Assembly: GCF_900240215.1 (NCBI RefSeq)
Contig: NZ_LT964679.1
Location: 682,014-715,980 of the forward strand
Direction of reading: 5' to 3'
Length of the DNA: 33,967 bases
Source: Raoultibacter timonensis
GTDB lineage: Bacteria > Actinomycetota > Coriobacteriia > Coriobacteriales > Eggerthellaceae
Both the position numbers and the translations under genes were made by a program. Below the pieces are notes generated by a model, which searched no databases, was not told where the DNA came from, and saw nothing but the letters and a program-made list of their open reading frames with translations. Below, piece after piece: positions 1 to 9,228 of this stretch (within the stretch, counting starts at the first letter, position 1; each line of letters begins with the position of its first letter).

Positions 1-2
1 CG

Positions 3-1028
<1,026 letters not shown>

Positions 1029-1044
1029 CAGCAAAGCGAGAACG

Positions 1045-1079
1045 GGCGGGCGCGGCGTATAAGCTGGCGCCCGCCTTTT
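1045..1079 (+). terminator. Rho-independent terminator after clpX
   Basis: Perfect 9-bp stem (1045-1053 with 1067-1075, GGCGGGCGC/GCGCCCGCC), a 13-nt loop, then TTTT at 1076-1079. It lies between clpX and valS, only 24 bases before the valS start. The loop carries TATAAG (1058-1063), which could act as a -10 element for valS; no good -35 is visible. Confidence 0.8.
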
Positions 1080-1103
1080 GCATTCAGGGATAAGAGGAGA
1101 CTT

Positions 1104-3788
1104 ATGTCCGAAGAGAAGAACAACGAGCAGGCGAAGAAGAAAATCGATTACGACTTTGCCGCTCACGAGCGCCCCCTCATCGAGGCGTGGCAGAACAACG
1201 GGTACTTCAAGCGCACGCCGGGATTCGGCCGCCACGCCGACGACACGTACACGATCGTCATCCCGCCGCCGAACATCACCGGTGCGCTCCACATGGGCCA
1301 TGCCCTGAACGACACCATCCAGGACACGTGTATTCGCCGTGCGCGCATGCAGGGGTATCGGACCCGCTGGGTGCTCGGCACCGACCACGCGGGCATCGCC
1401 ACGCAGACCAAAGTGGACAAGAAGCTCGCCGACGAGGGGATTTCGCGTCTCGAGATAGGCCGCGAGGCGTTTGTCGAGGCATGCTACGACTGGTATCGCG
1501 AATACGGTGCCACCATCGTGAACCAGATCAAGGGCATGGGCTGTTCCTGCGATTATTCCGACGAGCATTTCACGCTCGAGCCCGCCTACGTGAAAGCCGT
1601 GCGCCAGGTGTTCGTCGACTGGTACCACAACGATCTGATCTACCGCGGCAAGCGCATCGTGAACTGGTGTCCGAGCTGCACGACCGCCATCGCCGACGAC
1701 GAGGCCGAGTACGTGGACGAGGCGGGCCACCTGTGGTATCTGCGCTACCCGCTTACCGAGCCGGTGGACGGCATGGACTACATCGTGGTCGCCACCACGC
1801 GCCCCGAAACCATGCTCGGCGACACCGGCGTGGCGGTGAGCCCGAAGGATGCTTCTAAGAAGTCCCTGGTAGGAAAGACGGTGAAGCTGCCGATCGTCGA
1901 CCGCGAGATCCCCATCTTCAGCGATTTTCACGTCGACCCCGAGTTCGGCACGGGTTTTGTGAAGGTGACGCCCGCGCACGACCCGAACGACTACGCGATG
2001 GGCGAGCGCAACGGCCTCGAGCGCATCAACATCTTCGACGAGCACGCGGTGGTCGTCGAGGGATACGGCGAGTTCTCGGGCATGACGCGCGACGAGGCGC
2101 GCGAGGCCGTGGTTGCCAGGTTCGAGGAGCTCGGCTTGCTCGATCACGTGGAAGACCACGACCATTCGGTCATGACGTGCTACCGCTGCCACACCAAGCT
2201 CGAGCCGTGGCTCTCCGAACAGTGGTTCGTCGCCGTCGACGGCTTGAAGGGCGAGGCTGCCCGCGTGGTGGAGGACGGTTCGGTGACGTTCTACCCCGAG
2301 CGCTGGAAGCAGGTCTACCTCGATTGGATGGGCAACCTCAAGGACTGGTGCATCTCGCGCCAGCTGTGGTGGGGCCATCGCATCCCGATGTTCTACTGCG
2401 ACGAGTGCGGTTGGGAAGATGCGAGCGTCGAGGACATCGAGGTGTGCCCCGTATGCGGCGCTCGCGTGCGCCAGGACGACGACGTGCTCGACACGTGGTT
2501 TTCCTCGCAGCTGTGGCCGTTCGCCACGATGGGCTGGCCCGATGAGGGTATGGAAGCTCCCGAGATCAAGCTCGCGTATCCCACGCAGGTGCTCTCGACC
2601 GCCCGTGACATCATGGGGCTGTGGGTGGCGCGCATGGTCATGGCTTCGACGTACTTCTGCAAGGAGATCCCGTTCTCGGACGTGATCATCCATCCGACCG
2701 TCATGGCGGCCGACGGCAAGCCGATGAGCAAATCGCGCGGAAACGGCGTCGACCCGCTGCGCCTCATGGAGGATTACGGTGCCGATGGCATGCGGTTCGG
2801 TCTGCTCATGCAGGTGACGGGCGCTCAGGACCTCAAGTTCAACGAGGCGAAGCTCGAGAGCAGCCGCAACTTCGCGAACAAGATCCGCAATGCGGCGCGT
2901 TTCGTGATGATGAACCTCGACGGGTACGTGCCGGGCGATCCCGAGCCGGTGACGCCTGCCGACAAGTGGATATTCTCGCGGTTGGCGGGGCTGGTCGCGC
3001 GCATCGACGAGGCGTTCGAAGCCTACGAGTTCGGCGAGATCACGCGCGAGCTGTACTCGTTTTTCTGGAACGAGTTCTGCGATTGGTACATCGAGTTCTC
3101 GAAGAGCCGCCTTGGGGGATCGGCCGAGGATCGTGCAGCATGCCAGCGCAACCTCGTGTTCGTGCTCGATACCGCGCTTCGCCTGCTGCACCCCATCATG
3201 CCGTTCGTGACCGAGGAGATCTATCGCGATCTGCCCGTCAACAAGGACGGCGCACCGTACCTGATCGTTGCATCGTGGCCCGATTCCGCTGCGCTTGCGC
3301 ACTACGTCGACGCCGATGCAGAGCGCGCGATCCAGATGGTGACCGAAGCGGTGTCGGGTATCCGCTCGACCCGCTCGCGTTACGGCATCTCGCCGAAGAC
3401 CGAGCTTTCCGTGGCGGTCAAGGCCGATGCGCACGACGTCGAGCTGCTCGAAGCCCAGCGTCGGTTGCTCATCGACATGGCGAACCTCGGCGAGCTGACG
3501 ATTGCGGCCGATGCGGTCAAGCCCGCCGAGTCGAGCATCGCGCTAGCGGCGGGGCTCGAGGTGTACATCGTGCTTTCGGGCCTCGTCGATTTCGAGGCCG
3601 AGCGGGTACGGCTCGAGAAGGAGCGCGCAAAGGTCTCCGCCGACGCCGCGAAGCTCGAAAAGAAGCTCTCGAACCCCGGGTTCCTCGCGAAGGCGGCTCC
3701 CGAGATCGTCGAGAAGGATCGCGCCAAGTGCGCCGAGCTTACCGATATGCTTGCCCGCATCGAAGAGCAGCTGGCCGAGATAGGGTAG
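1104..3788 (+). CDS. valS: Valine--tRNA ligase
   Basis: Class I aminoacyl-tRNA synthetase that charges tRNA-Val and edits misacylated threonine, cytoplasmic. 894 residues, normal for the family. Seen: the HIGH-type motif HMGH at residues 63-66 within PPPNITGALHMGH; an inserted CP1 editing region with TTRPETMLGDTGVAV; the family block DWCISRQLWWGHRIP; cysteine pairs (CDECGWED...CPVCG) near residues 430-455 that look like a zinc knuckle; the KMSKS-type motif PMSKS at 540-544; and a C-terminal coiled coil rich in Lys and Glu, as expected for the ValRS tRNA-binding arm. The start ATG has GAGGAG a few bases upstream. It is followed by a strong terminator, so it is probably monocistronic. Confidence 0.98.
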   Translation: MSEEKNNEQAKKKIDYDFAAHERPLIEAWQNNGYFKRTPGFGRHADDTYTIVIPPPNITGALHMGHALNDTIQDTCIRRARMQGYRTRWVLGTDHAGIATQTKVDKKLADEGISRLEIGREAFVEACYDWYREYGATIVNQIKGMGCSCDYSDEHFTLEPAYVKAVRQVFVDWYHNDLIYRGKRIVNWCPSCTTAIADDEAEYVDEAGHLWYLRYPLTEPVDGMDYIVVATTRPETMLGDTGVAVSPKDASKKSLVGKTVKLPIVDREIPIFSDFHVDPEFGTGFVKVTPAHDPNDYAMGERNGLERINIFDEHAVVVEGYGEFSGMTRDEAREAVVARFEELGLLDHVEDHDHSVMTCYRCHTKLEPWLSEQWFVAVDGLKGEAARVVEDGSVTFYPERWKQVYLDWMGNLKDWCISRQLWWGHRIPMFYCDECGWEDASVEDIEVCPVCGARVRQDDDVLDTWFSSQLWPFATMGWPDEGMEAPEIKLAYPTQVLSTARDIMGLWVARMVMASTYFCKEIPFSDVIIHPTVMAADGKPMSKSRGNGVDPLRLMEDYGADGMRFGLLMQVTGAQDLKFNEAKLESSRNFANKIRNAARFVMMNLDGYVPGDPEPVTPADKWIFSRLAGLVARIDEAFEAYEFGEITRELYSFFWNEFCDWYIEFSKSRLGGSAEDRAACQRNLVFVLDTALRLLHPIMPFVTEEIYRDLPVNKDGAPYLIVASWPDSAALAHYVDADAERAIQMVTEAVSGIRSTRSRYGISPKTELSVAVKADAHDVELLEAQRRLLIDMANLGELTIAADAVKPAESSIALAAGLEVYIVLSGLVDFEAERVRLEKERAKVSADAAKLEKKLSNPGFLAKAAPEIVEKDRAKCAELTDMLARIEEQLAEIG

Positions 3789-3814
3789 CGCGCGCTGCCG
3801 ACCGGAGGAAGGAG

Positions 3815-3849
3815 CGGCTGCATCGGCGACGGTGCAGCCGTTTTTTTTT
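3815..3849 (+). terminator. Rho-independent terminator after valS
   Basis: Perfect 8-bp stem CGGCTGCA/TGCAGCCG (3815-3822 with 3833-3840), a 10-nt loop and a run of nine T (3841-3849). It is the clearest intrinsic terminator in the window, 26 bases past the valS stop. Confidence 0.95.
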
Positions 3850-3959
3850 CTTGCGTGAGCTGCACGCGCCCGAAGCTGCCGCGAAAGCCCGCAAGACCGA
3901 CCTTCGCGCTTTCGGCGGTTCGATGGCTTCCGACGGCCGTGTTTCGCGCGGTGCGTGCC

Positions 3960-4017
3960 CATTGTCGGCCGAAAAACACGGATTCGGGGCAAAAACCGTG
4001 TTTTTCGGCCGACAATG
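3960..4017. repeat. Perfect 22-bp inverted repeat with 14-nt spacer
   Basis: Left arm 3960-3981 and right arm 3996-4017 are exact reverse complements (CATTGTCGGCCGAAAAACAC plus GG, and its complement). The 14-base spacer is 3982-3995. As RNA it would form a long uninterrupted hairpin, but no T-run follows and a complete terminator lies 110 bases upstream. It could be a REP-like palindromic intergenic element, a protein-binding site or a small structured RNA. Its copy number elsewhere in the genome cannot be seen from here. Confidence 0.9.
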
Positions 4018-4070
4018 CCTATCGGGCCGCTCGCCGCTCGCATTCGACGCCTGTGCTTCGCCGCTGTTCG

Positions 4071-4117
4071 ACGATTCGCCGTATTCCGTCGTACGACGAT
4101 CCGCCGTATTCCGCCGT
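4071..4117. repeat. Two-copy direct repeat, period 25 bases
   Basis: ACGATTCGCCGTATTCCG followed by TCGT (4071-4092) recurs at 4096-4117 with two C/T differences. The junction contains the 12-base palindrome CGTCGTACGACG (4087-4098). Purpose unknown; tandem sites of this kind may bind a regulator. Confidence 0.6.
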
Positions 4118-4206
4118 CCGGCAAGGCCCGCTGCAACGTTTTGGGTGACCCTCGATGGGCAGCGCATTTCCGGCATCGGTTTTCCGAGGAAATTAGGGGT
4201 ATCTGC

Positions 4207-4234
4207 TTGGCGTGCATAGGTTCTTTGTTACAAT
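4207..4234 (+). promoter_or_regulatory. Putative promoter with extended -10 (TGTTACAAT)
   Basis: A -35-like TTGGCG (4207-4212), a 16-base spacer and -10 TACAAT (4229-4234) preceded by TG one base away (TGTTACAAT). It would start transcription near 4241, about 80 bases before the zinc-ribbon gene. The same TGnTACAAT string occurs before prmC and, on the minus strand, before cysK. Confidence 0.55.
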
Positions 4235-4320
4235 AGGGCATTGTGTCGGCGCAGATGGCCGACTCGCGCGTGTAATCAGGCAGGTTGCCGCACGTGCTGA
4301 CCGAGGAAAACGAGGTTACC

Positions 4321-4881
4321 ATGAACGAACTGTTGTCCCAGCTGTGGACACCCGAGCTGCAATCGGCGTTCACGATCGTGGTCGTGCTGCTGGTTGTTCT
4401 CTACGTGCTGTCCATCGTGTGGGTAGTGCGCGACGCCTACCTGCGTGGGTCATTCTGGTACATCTGGGCTATCGTTGCGCTTGTGCCGCTTGTGGGCGTA
4501 ATTGCCTACTGCCTGCTCCGTCCGCCGCTGCTGCAGATCGATCGCGACGAGCAGGAACTCGAGATCGCGCTCAAGCAGCGCGAACTCATGAAGTACGGTG
4601 AATGCGCCAACTGCGGATACCCCGTCGAGGCTGATTTCGTGCTGTGCCCGAACTGCCATCAGCGCTTGAAGAACCTGTGCATGACCTGCAACCATGCGCT
4701 CGACCCGTCCTGGACGGTATGCCCTTACTGCGCCACCCCGGTTGCCGGTGGAGCTCCGCGCCGCGGCGCCGTGCGGCCCCGTTCGGGTGCGACAACTACC
4801 ACGCCGCATTCTGCGGCTCCCCAGCAAGCGAGGCCGGCTCGCTCACGTTCGCGCTCAGCCGACGAGCTCAGCGCACAGTAA
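4321..4881 (+). CDS. Membrane protein with C-terminal double zinc ribbon
   Basis: 186 residues, function unknown. Residues about 14-36 and 43-62 form two hydrophobic helices with a short polar turn, resembling the two-helix segment called PLDc_N in other membrane proteins. A charged helix follows (about 68-88), then two cysteine pairs forming a double zinc ribbon: CANC...CPNCH and CMTC...CPYC. The C-terminal 40 residues are low-complexity (Thr, Ala, Pro, Arg, Ser) and probably disordered. I chose the ATG at 4321, with GAGG five to nine bases upstream, over an in-frame TTG at 4285. The zinc-ribbon domain is predicted to face the cytoplasm (inference). Known relatives are only annotated as zinc-ribbon proteins. 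Confidence 0.85.
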   Translation: MNELLSQLWTPELQSAFTIVVVLLVVLYVLSIVWVVRDAYLRGSFWYIWAIVALVPLVGVIAYCLLRPPLLQIDRDEQELEIALKQRELMKYGECANCGYPVEADFVLCPNCHQRLKNLCMTCNHALDPSWTVCPYCATPVAGGAPRRGAVRPRSGATTTTPHSAAPQQARPARSRSRSADELSAQ

Positions 4882-4899
4882 CCGTAACTGTATGCAACG

Positions 4900-4930
4900 C
4901 GAAGCCGCCCTGTTGGCGGCTTCGTTGTTC
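4900..4930 (+). terminator. Probable terminator after the zinc-ribbon gene
   Basis: Stem CGAAGCCGCC/GGCGGCTTCG (4900-4909 with 4915-4924), a 5-nt loop, then TTGTTC. The stem is strong, the T-tract imperfect. It separates this gene from thrS. Confidence 0.75.
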
Positions 4931-5035
4931 ATAGGGCCTCGATACAAGGCTCGTGTGACGGTGCTTGCCTAAGGCGGCACCACAACGATCGTGCAGGTGC
5001 TTTGTATGCACCCGGCACAGGAAAGGATTGGAAAT

Positions 5036-6949
5036 ATGGAAATCATTTTGCCCGACGGATCGCGTAAGGAGCTTGAGAGCGGCGCTACGGTTGGAGATGT
5101 GGCCGCGTCGATAGGCGCGGGCCTCGCGAAGGCGGCGCTTGCCGGCATCGTCGACGGAGTCGCCGTCGATCTCGGATGCGAGGTGCACGGGGGCCAGCAG
5201 GTGGCCATCGTCACGAATAAGACCCCCGAAGCGATCGACATCCTCAGGCATTCGACGGCCCACGTCATGGCAGCTGCGCTCGTCGATCTGTACGGCGATG
5301 TGAAGTTCGGCGTGGGACCTGCGATCGAGAACGGCTTTTACTACGACATCAAGATGGACAAGAGCCTCGGCCCCGATGACCTGGCTGCGATCGAGGCCCG
5401 TATGGCCGAGATAATCGCCGCCGCCGAACCGTTTGAGCGTCGCGTGGTCACGCGCGCAGAAGCCGAAGAGCTGTTCGCCGATCAGCCGTTCAAGCTCGAG
5501 CTCATTGCGGAGCTGCCCGAGGACGAGGCCATCACCACGTACTCGATCGGAAAGTTCACCGATCTGTGCCGCGGCCCCCATCTTCCCGACACGTCGAAGG
5601 TCCCCGCATTCAAGCTCACGAAGCTTGCGGGTGCGTACTGGCGCGGCGATAGCGATCGCGAGATGCTCCAGCGCGTGTACGGCACGGCGTTCTTCAGCAA
5701 GAAGGAACTCGAGACGTACCTCACGAACCTCGAAGAAGCCGAGAAGCGCGATCACCGCAAGCTCGGGCGCGAGCTCGGCATCTACACGATGGATCCGCTC
5801 GCCGGCGTGGGCCTGCCGATGTATCTGCCCAAGGGCGCGCGCATCATCCGAACGATGCAGGAGTGGCTGCGCCGCGACCTGTACGAGCGCGGCTACGAGG
5901 AGGTCATCACGCCCCATATCTACAACGCCGACGTGTGGAAGATGAGCGGTCATTACGACTTCTACCACGAGAACATGTACTTCTTCGAGATCAACGAAGG
6001 CGACGACGAGAACCCGCGCATGAGCGAGTACGGCGTCAAGCCCATGAACTGCCCCGGCCACGTCATGCTGTACAAGGCCGATCTGCACTCCTACCGCGAT
6101 CTGCCGCTGCGTTACTTCGAGTTCGGCACGGTCTACCGTCACGAGATGAGTGGCGTGGTGCACGGTCTGTTGCGCGCCCGCGGGTTCACTCAGGACGATG
6201 CGCACGTGTTCTGCACGAAAGATCAGGTGGTCGACGAGGTGGTCGCCATCCTCGATCTCGTGGATCACATCATGACCACGTTCGGATTCGAGTACACGGC
6301 CGAAATCTCGACGCGTCCCGAGAAGAGCATCGGTTCTGATGATATGTGGGAGCATGCGACGACCTCGCTTGAAGAAGCATGCGCCCGCCACGGCCTCGAA
6401 TACGAGATCAACGAGGGCGATGGCGCGTTCTACGGCCCGAAGATCGACATCAAGGTGAAAGATGCCATCGGGCGTACGTGGCAGTGTTCGACCGTGCAGG
6501 TCGACTTCAACTTCCCCGAGCGCTTCAACCTGACGTACCGCACCGAGGACAACACCGAAGAGCGTCCCTGGATGCTCCATCGCGCCATCTTCGGGTCGAT
6601 CGAGCGCTTCCTCGGCATCCTCATCGAGCACTACGCCGGATCGCTTCCCCTGTGGCTTGCACCCGTGCAGGTTGCCGTGCTGCCGATCGCCGATCGGCAC
6701 AAGGATGCGGCGGCCGATCTGGTCGGGAAACTCAAGGCGGCGGGCGGCCGCGTCGAGGTGTACGATCAGAACGAGCCGATGCGCGTGAAGATCGCCAAGG
6801 CCCAGAGCCAGAAGATTCCCTATATGGTCGTGCTCGGCGACAAGGAAGTGGAGAACGGCACCGTGAGCGTGCGCGAGCGCCACGAGGGCGACCTGGGCAG
6901 CTGGGATACCCAGAAGCTCATCGGCATCATCGCGGAGGCGGCGTTGTAA
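5036..6949 (+). CDS. thrS: Threonine--tRNA ligase
   Basis: Class II synthetase that charges tRNA-Thr and hydrolyses seryl-tRNA-Thr, cytoplasmic. 637 residues, full length. Domains in order: N-terminal TGS domain beginning EIILPDGSRKEL; editing domain with H72-x3-H76 (HSTAHVMA) and a later CRGPHLP motif; class II core with MNCPGH, whose Cys339 should be a zinc ligand, motif 2 around YRHEMSGVVHGLLRARGFTQ and motif 3 near PWMLHRAIFGSIERF; C-terminal anticodon-binding domain (PVQVAVLPIADRH). Start ATG 5036 has AAAGGA at 5022-5027; an in-frame upstream extension to 4991 lacks homology. The 150-base leader has short hairpins (4960-4981, 4991-5011) but no T-box sequence that I recognise. Confidence 0.98.
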   Translation: MEIILPDGSRKELESGATVGDVAASIGAGLAKAALAGIVDGVAVDLGCEVHGGQQVAIVTNKTPEAIDILRHSTAHVMAAALVDLYGDVKFGVGPAIENGFYYDIKMDKSLGPDDLAAIEARMAEIIAAAEPFERRVVTRAEAEELFADQPFKLELIAELPEDEAITTYSIGKFTDLCRGPHLPDTSKVPAFKLTKLAGAYWRGDSDREMLQRVYGTAFFSKKELETYLTNLEEAEKRDHRKLGRELGIYTMDPLAGVGLPMYLPKGARIIRTMQEWLRRDLYERGYEEVITPHIYNADVWKMSGHYDFYHENMYFFEINEGDDENPRMSEYGVKPMNCPGHVMLYKADLHSYRDLPLRYFEFGTVYRHEMSGVVHGLLRARGFTQDDAHVFCTKDQVVDEVVAILDLVDHIMTTFGFEYTAEISTRPEKSIGSDDMWEHATTSLEEACARHGLEYEINEGDGAFYGPKIDIKVKDAIGRTWQCSTVQVDFNFPERFNLTYRTEDNTEERPWMLHRAIFGSIERFLGILIEHYAGSLPLWLAPVQVAVLPIADRHKDAAADLVGKLKAAGGRVEVYDQNEPMRVKIAKAQSQKIPYMVVLGDKEVENGTVSVRERHEGDLGSWDTQKLIGIIAEAAL

Positions 6950-6980
6950 GGGCTGCTTGGACTGTTGCGTACGGACAAGG

Positions 6981-7006
6981 GCCCCGGATGCTTCCGGGGC
7001 TCCTTT
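6981..7006. terminator. Terminator between convergent thrS and the 7008-7835 gene
   Basis: Perfect 8-bp stem GCCCCGGA/TCCGGGGC (6981-6988 with 6993-7000), a 4-nt loop, then TCCTTT. The opposite strand has the same stem followed by CCTTGT. It sits 31 bases after thrS and directly against the stop codon of the minus-strand gene, so it may serve both. Confidence 0.75.
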
Positions 7007-7007
7007 G

Positions 7008-7835
7008 CTATGCGAGCCAGAAGCGGTAGATCGTTGCCGGATCGTAGTCGGAAAATGCAAGGCAGTAATTCGCCAGGTCGAGATCGTCGAGCGAAGCGCT
7101 GCTTGCCAGATCGCCCCGGCAGACGACGTAGGGATAGGTTCGCGTCTGCGTTTCACCCGCTTCGATGACGTTCCAGCTGTCGAGCACGGTATAGGATACG
7201 AACTCGTCGGACGGCTCGCCGTAAAGCTCGACGATCAGATCGCGGTTGCACGGCTTTCCGTTGAGGAGGCGATCGTCGGCTCCGGCTATATCGCCGCTCC
7301 ATAGAAGGGGATCCGGCAGTGCGGCCGCCTCGGCGCCGGTGTTGGTGACCGTCGCTTCGACGAGAATCACGCGGGCTTCGGGGCGAGCCGTCGGGCGGGT
7401 GGAGTCAAGCGCCCGCTGCTCGACGGCTGCGAAGTGGGGATACCATTCTTTGAACGCGTCCATGCTCACCGCTTTGGCGCCAACGACCGAAAATTCGAGA
7501 TTCGGGTAATCGAACTCCCAACTCTCTTCAGCGGTTACGTTCTGCCGTTCGGCATCGGTCATGCGGGCGAGTCCGCTTTCGCCCGTGCGGTATTTCTTTC
7601 CGAACGTCAGCGCGTCGACGGCGTAAACCGTTCCGGCGTCGACGTCGACGATCTCGTCGGCTTCGAGGAGGCTACCGTAGTACTTCGCACCGCCTCCGGA
7701 GTCGTGTGCGGCTGCAAGCGGTTCGCGTGGTTCGCCGGGGATATAGCGGCCTACCAGCCATCCGAGTGCGAGGACGGAAATCGCCAGACAGCATAGGCCG
7801 ATTGCGGTTCGCGCCGTTCTTCGGGTCCTGTTCAT
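7008..7835 (-). CDS. Membrane-anchored secreted protein of unknown function
   Basis: 275 residues. A basic N-terminus (MNRTRRTART) is followed by one hydrophobic helix at about residues 11-30, a signal anchor or signal peptide without a convincing lipobox. The rest is polar and predicted to be outside the membrane. The central part has a stretch like VEATVTNTGAEA followed by alternating hydrophobic residues, suggestive of the beta-sandwich seen in secreted DUF4352-type domains, but I do not recognise a named family. AAGGAG lies 7 bases before the ATG. It is divergent from the LuxR-type gene and convergent with thrS. Function not assigned. Confidence 0.8.
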   Translation of the reverse strand: MNRTRRTARTAIGLCCLAISVLALGWLVGRYIPGEPREPLAAAHDSGGGAKYYGSLLEADEIVDVDAGTVYAVDALTFGKKYRTGESGLARMTDAERQNVTAEESWEFDYPNLEFSVVGAKAVSMDAFKEWYPHFAAVEQRALDSTRPTARPEARVILVEATVTNTGAEAAALPDPLLWSGDIAGADDRLLNGKPCNRDLIVELYGEPSDEFVSYTVLDSWNVIEAGETQTRTYPYVVCRGDLASSASLDDLDLANYCLAFSDYDPATIYRFWLA

Positions 7836-8057
7836 CTACTGCTCCTTCGAGGTTGCTCGTGGATGCCGTATCGGTCGTTCGCGGTTGCTGCCTGTTTGCA
7901 GGCACCGCAGAAATCGGGCTTGTTTCGCACCGAAAACCCTAGCACGAACGGGGAAAGTCGGGCAATGATGATTTATATCACCCCGAATCCAGTCCCATTC
8001 GAAGCGGTGTTTTGGTACGCTGTTCTTCCGACATGCGAGGGCGAATGCAGGAGGTGC

Positions 8058-8717
8058 ATGTTGTTCGATGGCTGGCTGGCTTTGATGCTGCTCGGTGCGA
8101 CCGCGCTGTTCGCCGGACTCTGCATGGCGGTCGTTCGGGCGTTTTTCTCGAAATCGCCCAGCAGGGCCGCATATCGTGCGGTTGCTTTGTGGGCCGTGTC
8201 CTTCGCTGCGGCGGTGGTCGGATGTCCCCTTGCATCGGATTCTTTCGGCACTGCGGGGGCGGCTGGGCTCGTCGTCGTGCTCTGCTTCGCCACGTCGGTG
8301 CTGTACCTGCTCCTTTCCCGCTGGTGGGAGGGTCGGGATGCGGCTGCTGCGGTGGCCTATCTGCAGATGTGCCGCATGCGGGCGCCCGACGCCCATCGTG
8401 CTCCGGGCGGGGCTGCTGCCGATGCGGGGGACGGAGGAGCGGGGAAGGCTGCGGGCGATGCGCGTGCGGCCGGCGAATCGGACGATCTCGTTTCGGAACG
8501 GGATCCCGCTATCGTGTGCGCCATGGCGGCGCGTGATTTCGATCTTACCCGCAGAGAGGAGGAGATTCTCCTTCTGCTGTTGGACGGCAGGAGCTTCGCG
8601 TCGATTGCGGGGGAACTCTTCATCTCCGACAATACGGTGAAAACCCATGTGCGCCACATCTACCGGAAAACGGGCGTCAATCGCAAGGAGGACCTGGTTC
8701 GGCGGGTGTACGGCTGA
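8058..8717 (+). CDS. LuxR-type transcriptional regulator with three-helix membrane domain
   Basis: 219 residues from the chosen start. The C-terminal 60 residues are a typical LuxR/FixJ helix-turn-helix: FDLTRREEEILLLLLDG..., IAGELFISDNTVKTHVRHIY, ending with KTGVNRKEDLVRRV. The N-terminal part has about three transmembrane helices (residues 5-30, 42-65, 72-92), then an Ala/Gly-rich linker. Large membrane LuxR proteins with about twelve helices are common in Coriobacteriia; this is a much shorter version. There is no receiver domain. Start ATG 8058 has AGGAGG at 8049-8054, a little close. The frame stays open upstream, and ATGs at 7965/7968 are alternatives. Targets unknown; the divergent neighbour (7008-7835) is one candidate. 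Confidence 0.85.
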   Translation: MLFDGWLALMLLGATALFAGLCMAVVRAFFSKSPSRAAYRAVALWAVSFAAAVVGCPLASDSFGTAGAAGLVVVLCFATSVLYLLLSRWWEGRDAAAAVAYLQMCRMRAPDAHRAPGGAAADAGDGGAGKAAGDARAAGESDDLVSERDPAIVCAMAARDFDLTRREEEILLLLLDGRSFASIAGELFISDNTVKTHVRHIYRKTGVNRKEDLVRRVYG

Positions 8718-8801
8718 CTCTACGGAGCGTTTGTTGCGCGTATGCGCGGCCTGCGGAATAATGAACCGCACTGGCGGGAATCGACGGGAGATGCGAACGA
8801 C

Positions 8802-9146
8802 ATGGACCGGCAGACAAGAAGACAGATGCTCAAAGACTACCGAATGCGCAAGCCGCCCATGGGCATCGTGCGTATCGAGTGCGCGGCGACCGGCGATGTT
8901 TTCTTCGGGTCTGCCACCGATACCGCCGCGCTCATCAACGGCCTCGGATTCAAACTCGACGCGGGGAGCTATCCCAACAAAGCTTTACAGGGGCTTTGGA
9001 ACGAGCACGGGGCAGTCGGGTTCTCGATGACGGTCGAGGAGCTGCTCGAATACGACGATCCTGCGGAAGACCAGACCGACAACCTCGAGGCGATGCTCGA
9101 CCTCTGCCTCGAATCTCATCCCGAGGCGTCTCGGTTGAGAAAGTAG
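8802..9146 (+). CDS. GIY-YIG nuclease-like small protein
   Basis: 114 residues, cytoplasmic. It resembles a family of small Gram-positive proteins annotated as GIY-YIG nuclease family. It begins with a basic helix (QTRRQMLKDYRMRKPPMG), then GIVRIECAATGDVFFG, a degenerate GIY...YIG pair, then PNKALQGLWNEHG and DDPAEDQTDNLEAM. Whether it is catalytically active is doubtful, because the two Tyr motifs read GIV and FFG. ATG 8802 follows GGGAG by about 11 bases; an in-frame start at 8742 is possible but lacks family similarity. It lies 84 bases after the LuxR-type gene, same strand, possibly co-transcribed. Confidence 0.8.
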   Translation: MDRQTRRQMLKDYRMRKPPMGIVRIECAATGDVFFGSATDTAALINGLGFKLDAGSYPNKALQGLWNEHGAVGFSMTVEELLEYDDPAEDQTDNLEAMLDLCLESHPEASRLRK

Positions 9147-9170
9147 CCGCGAGCCGACGGCTTCGTTTGA

Positions 9171-9193
9171 CGGTGCCGCTCCGGCGGGCACCG
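9171..9193. terminator. Hairpin between convergent genes, possible terminator
   Basis: Perfect 7-bp stem CGGTGCC/GGCACCG (9171-9177 with 9187-9193), 9-nt GC-rich loop, no T-run. It lies in the 82-base gap between the GIY-YIG-like gene and the end of the antiporter gene. Terminator function is inferred from position only. Confidence 0.4.
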
Positions 9194-9228
9194 CTGAGGC
9201 GGACGATCGCCGGAGATCGGCCCGCATC

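Larger units (their letters stand above)
3789..4320. other. Gene-free region between valS and the zinc-ribbon gene
   Basis: About 530 bases with no believable gene. The frames open here have no Shine-Dalgarno site, no recognisable product and are arginine/serine rich, as expected of GC-rich non-coding DNA. Contents: the valS terminator, a perfect 22-bp inverted repeat (3960-4017), a two-copy direct repeat (4071-4117) and a putative promoter (4207-4234). The rest, including 3850-3959, shows nothing I can name. Confidence 0.6.

Noticed and set aside
2621-4219. Plus-strand frame of 532 codons overlapping the 3' half of valS
   Set aside because: Out-of-frame with valS, Arg-rich and runs through the valS terminator.
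3850-4320. Small genes in the gap after valS
   Set aside because: The open frames are read through by repeats, lack ribosome sites and have the composition of random GC-rich sequence.
4931-5035. T-box or ribosomal leader control element before thrS
   Set aside because: The leader is short, and I could not find the conserved T-box bulge sequence or a specifier loop; only small hairpins are present.
4868-7156. Open frame of 762 codons antisense to thrS
   Set aside because: Complement of a confidently identified gene; the composition is typical of a shadow frame and it crosses two hairpins.
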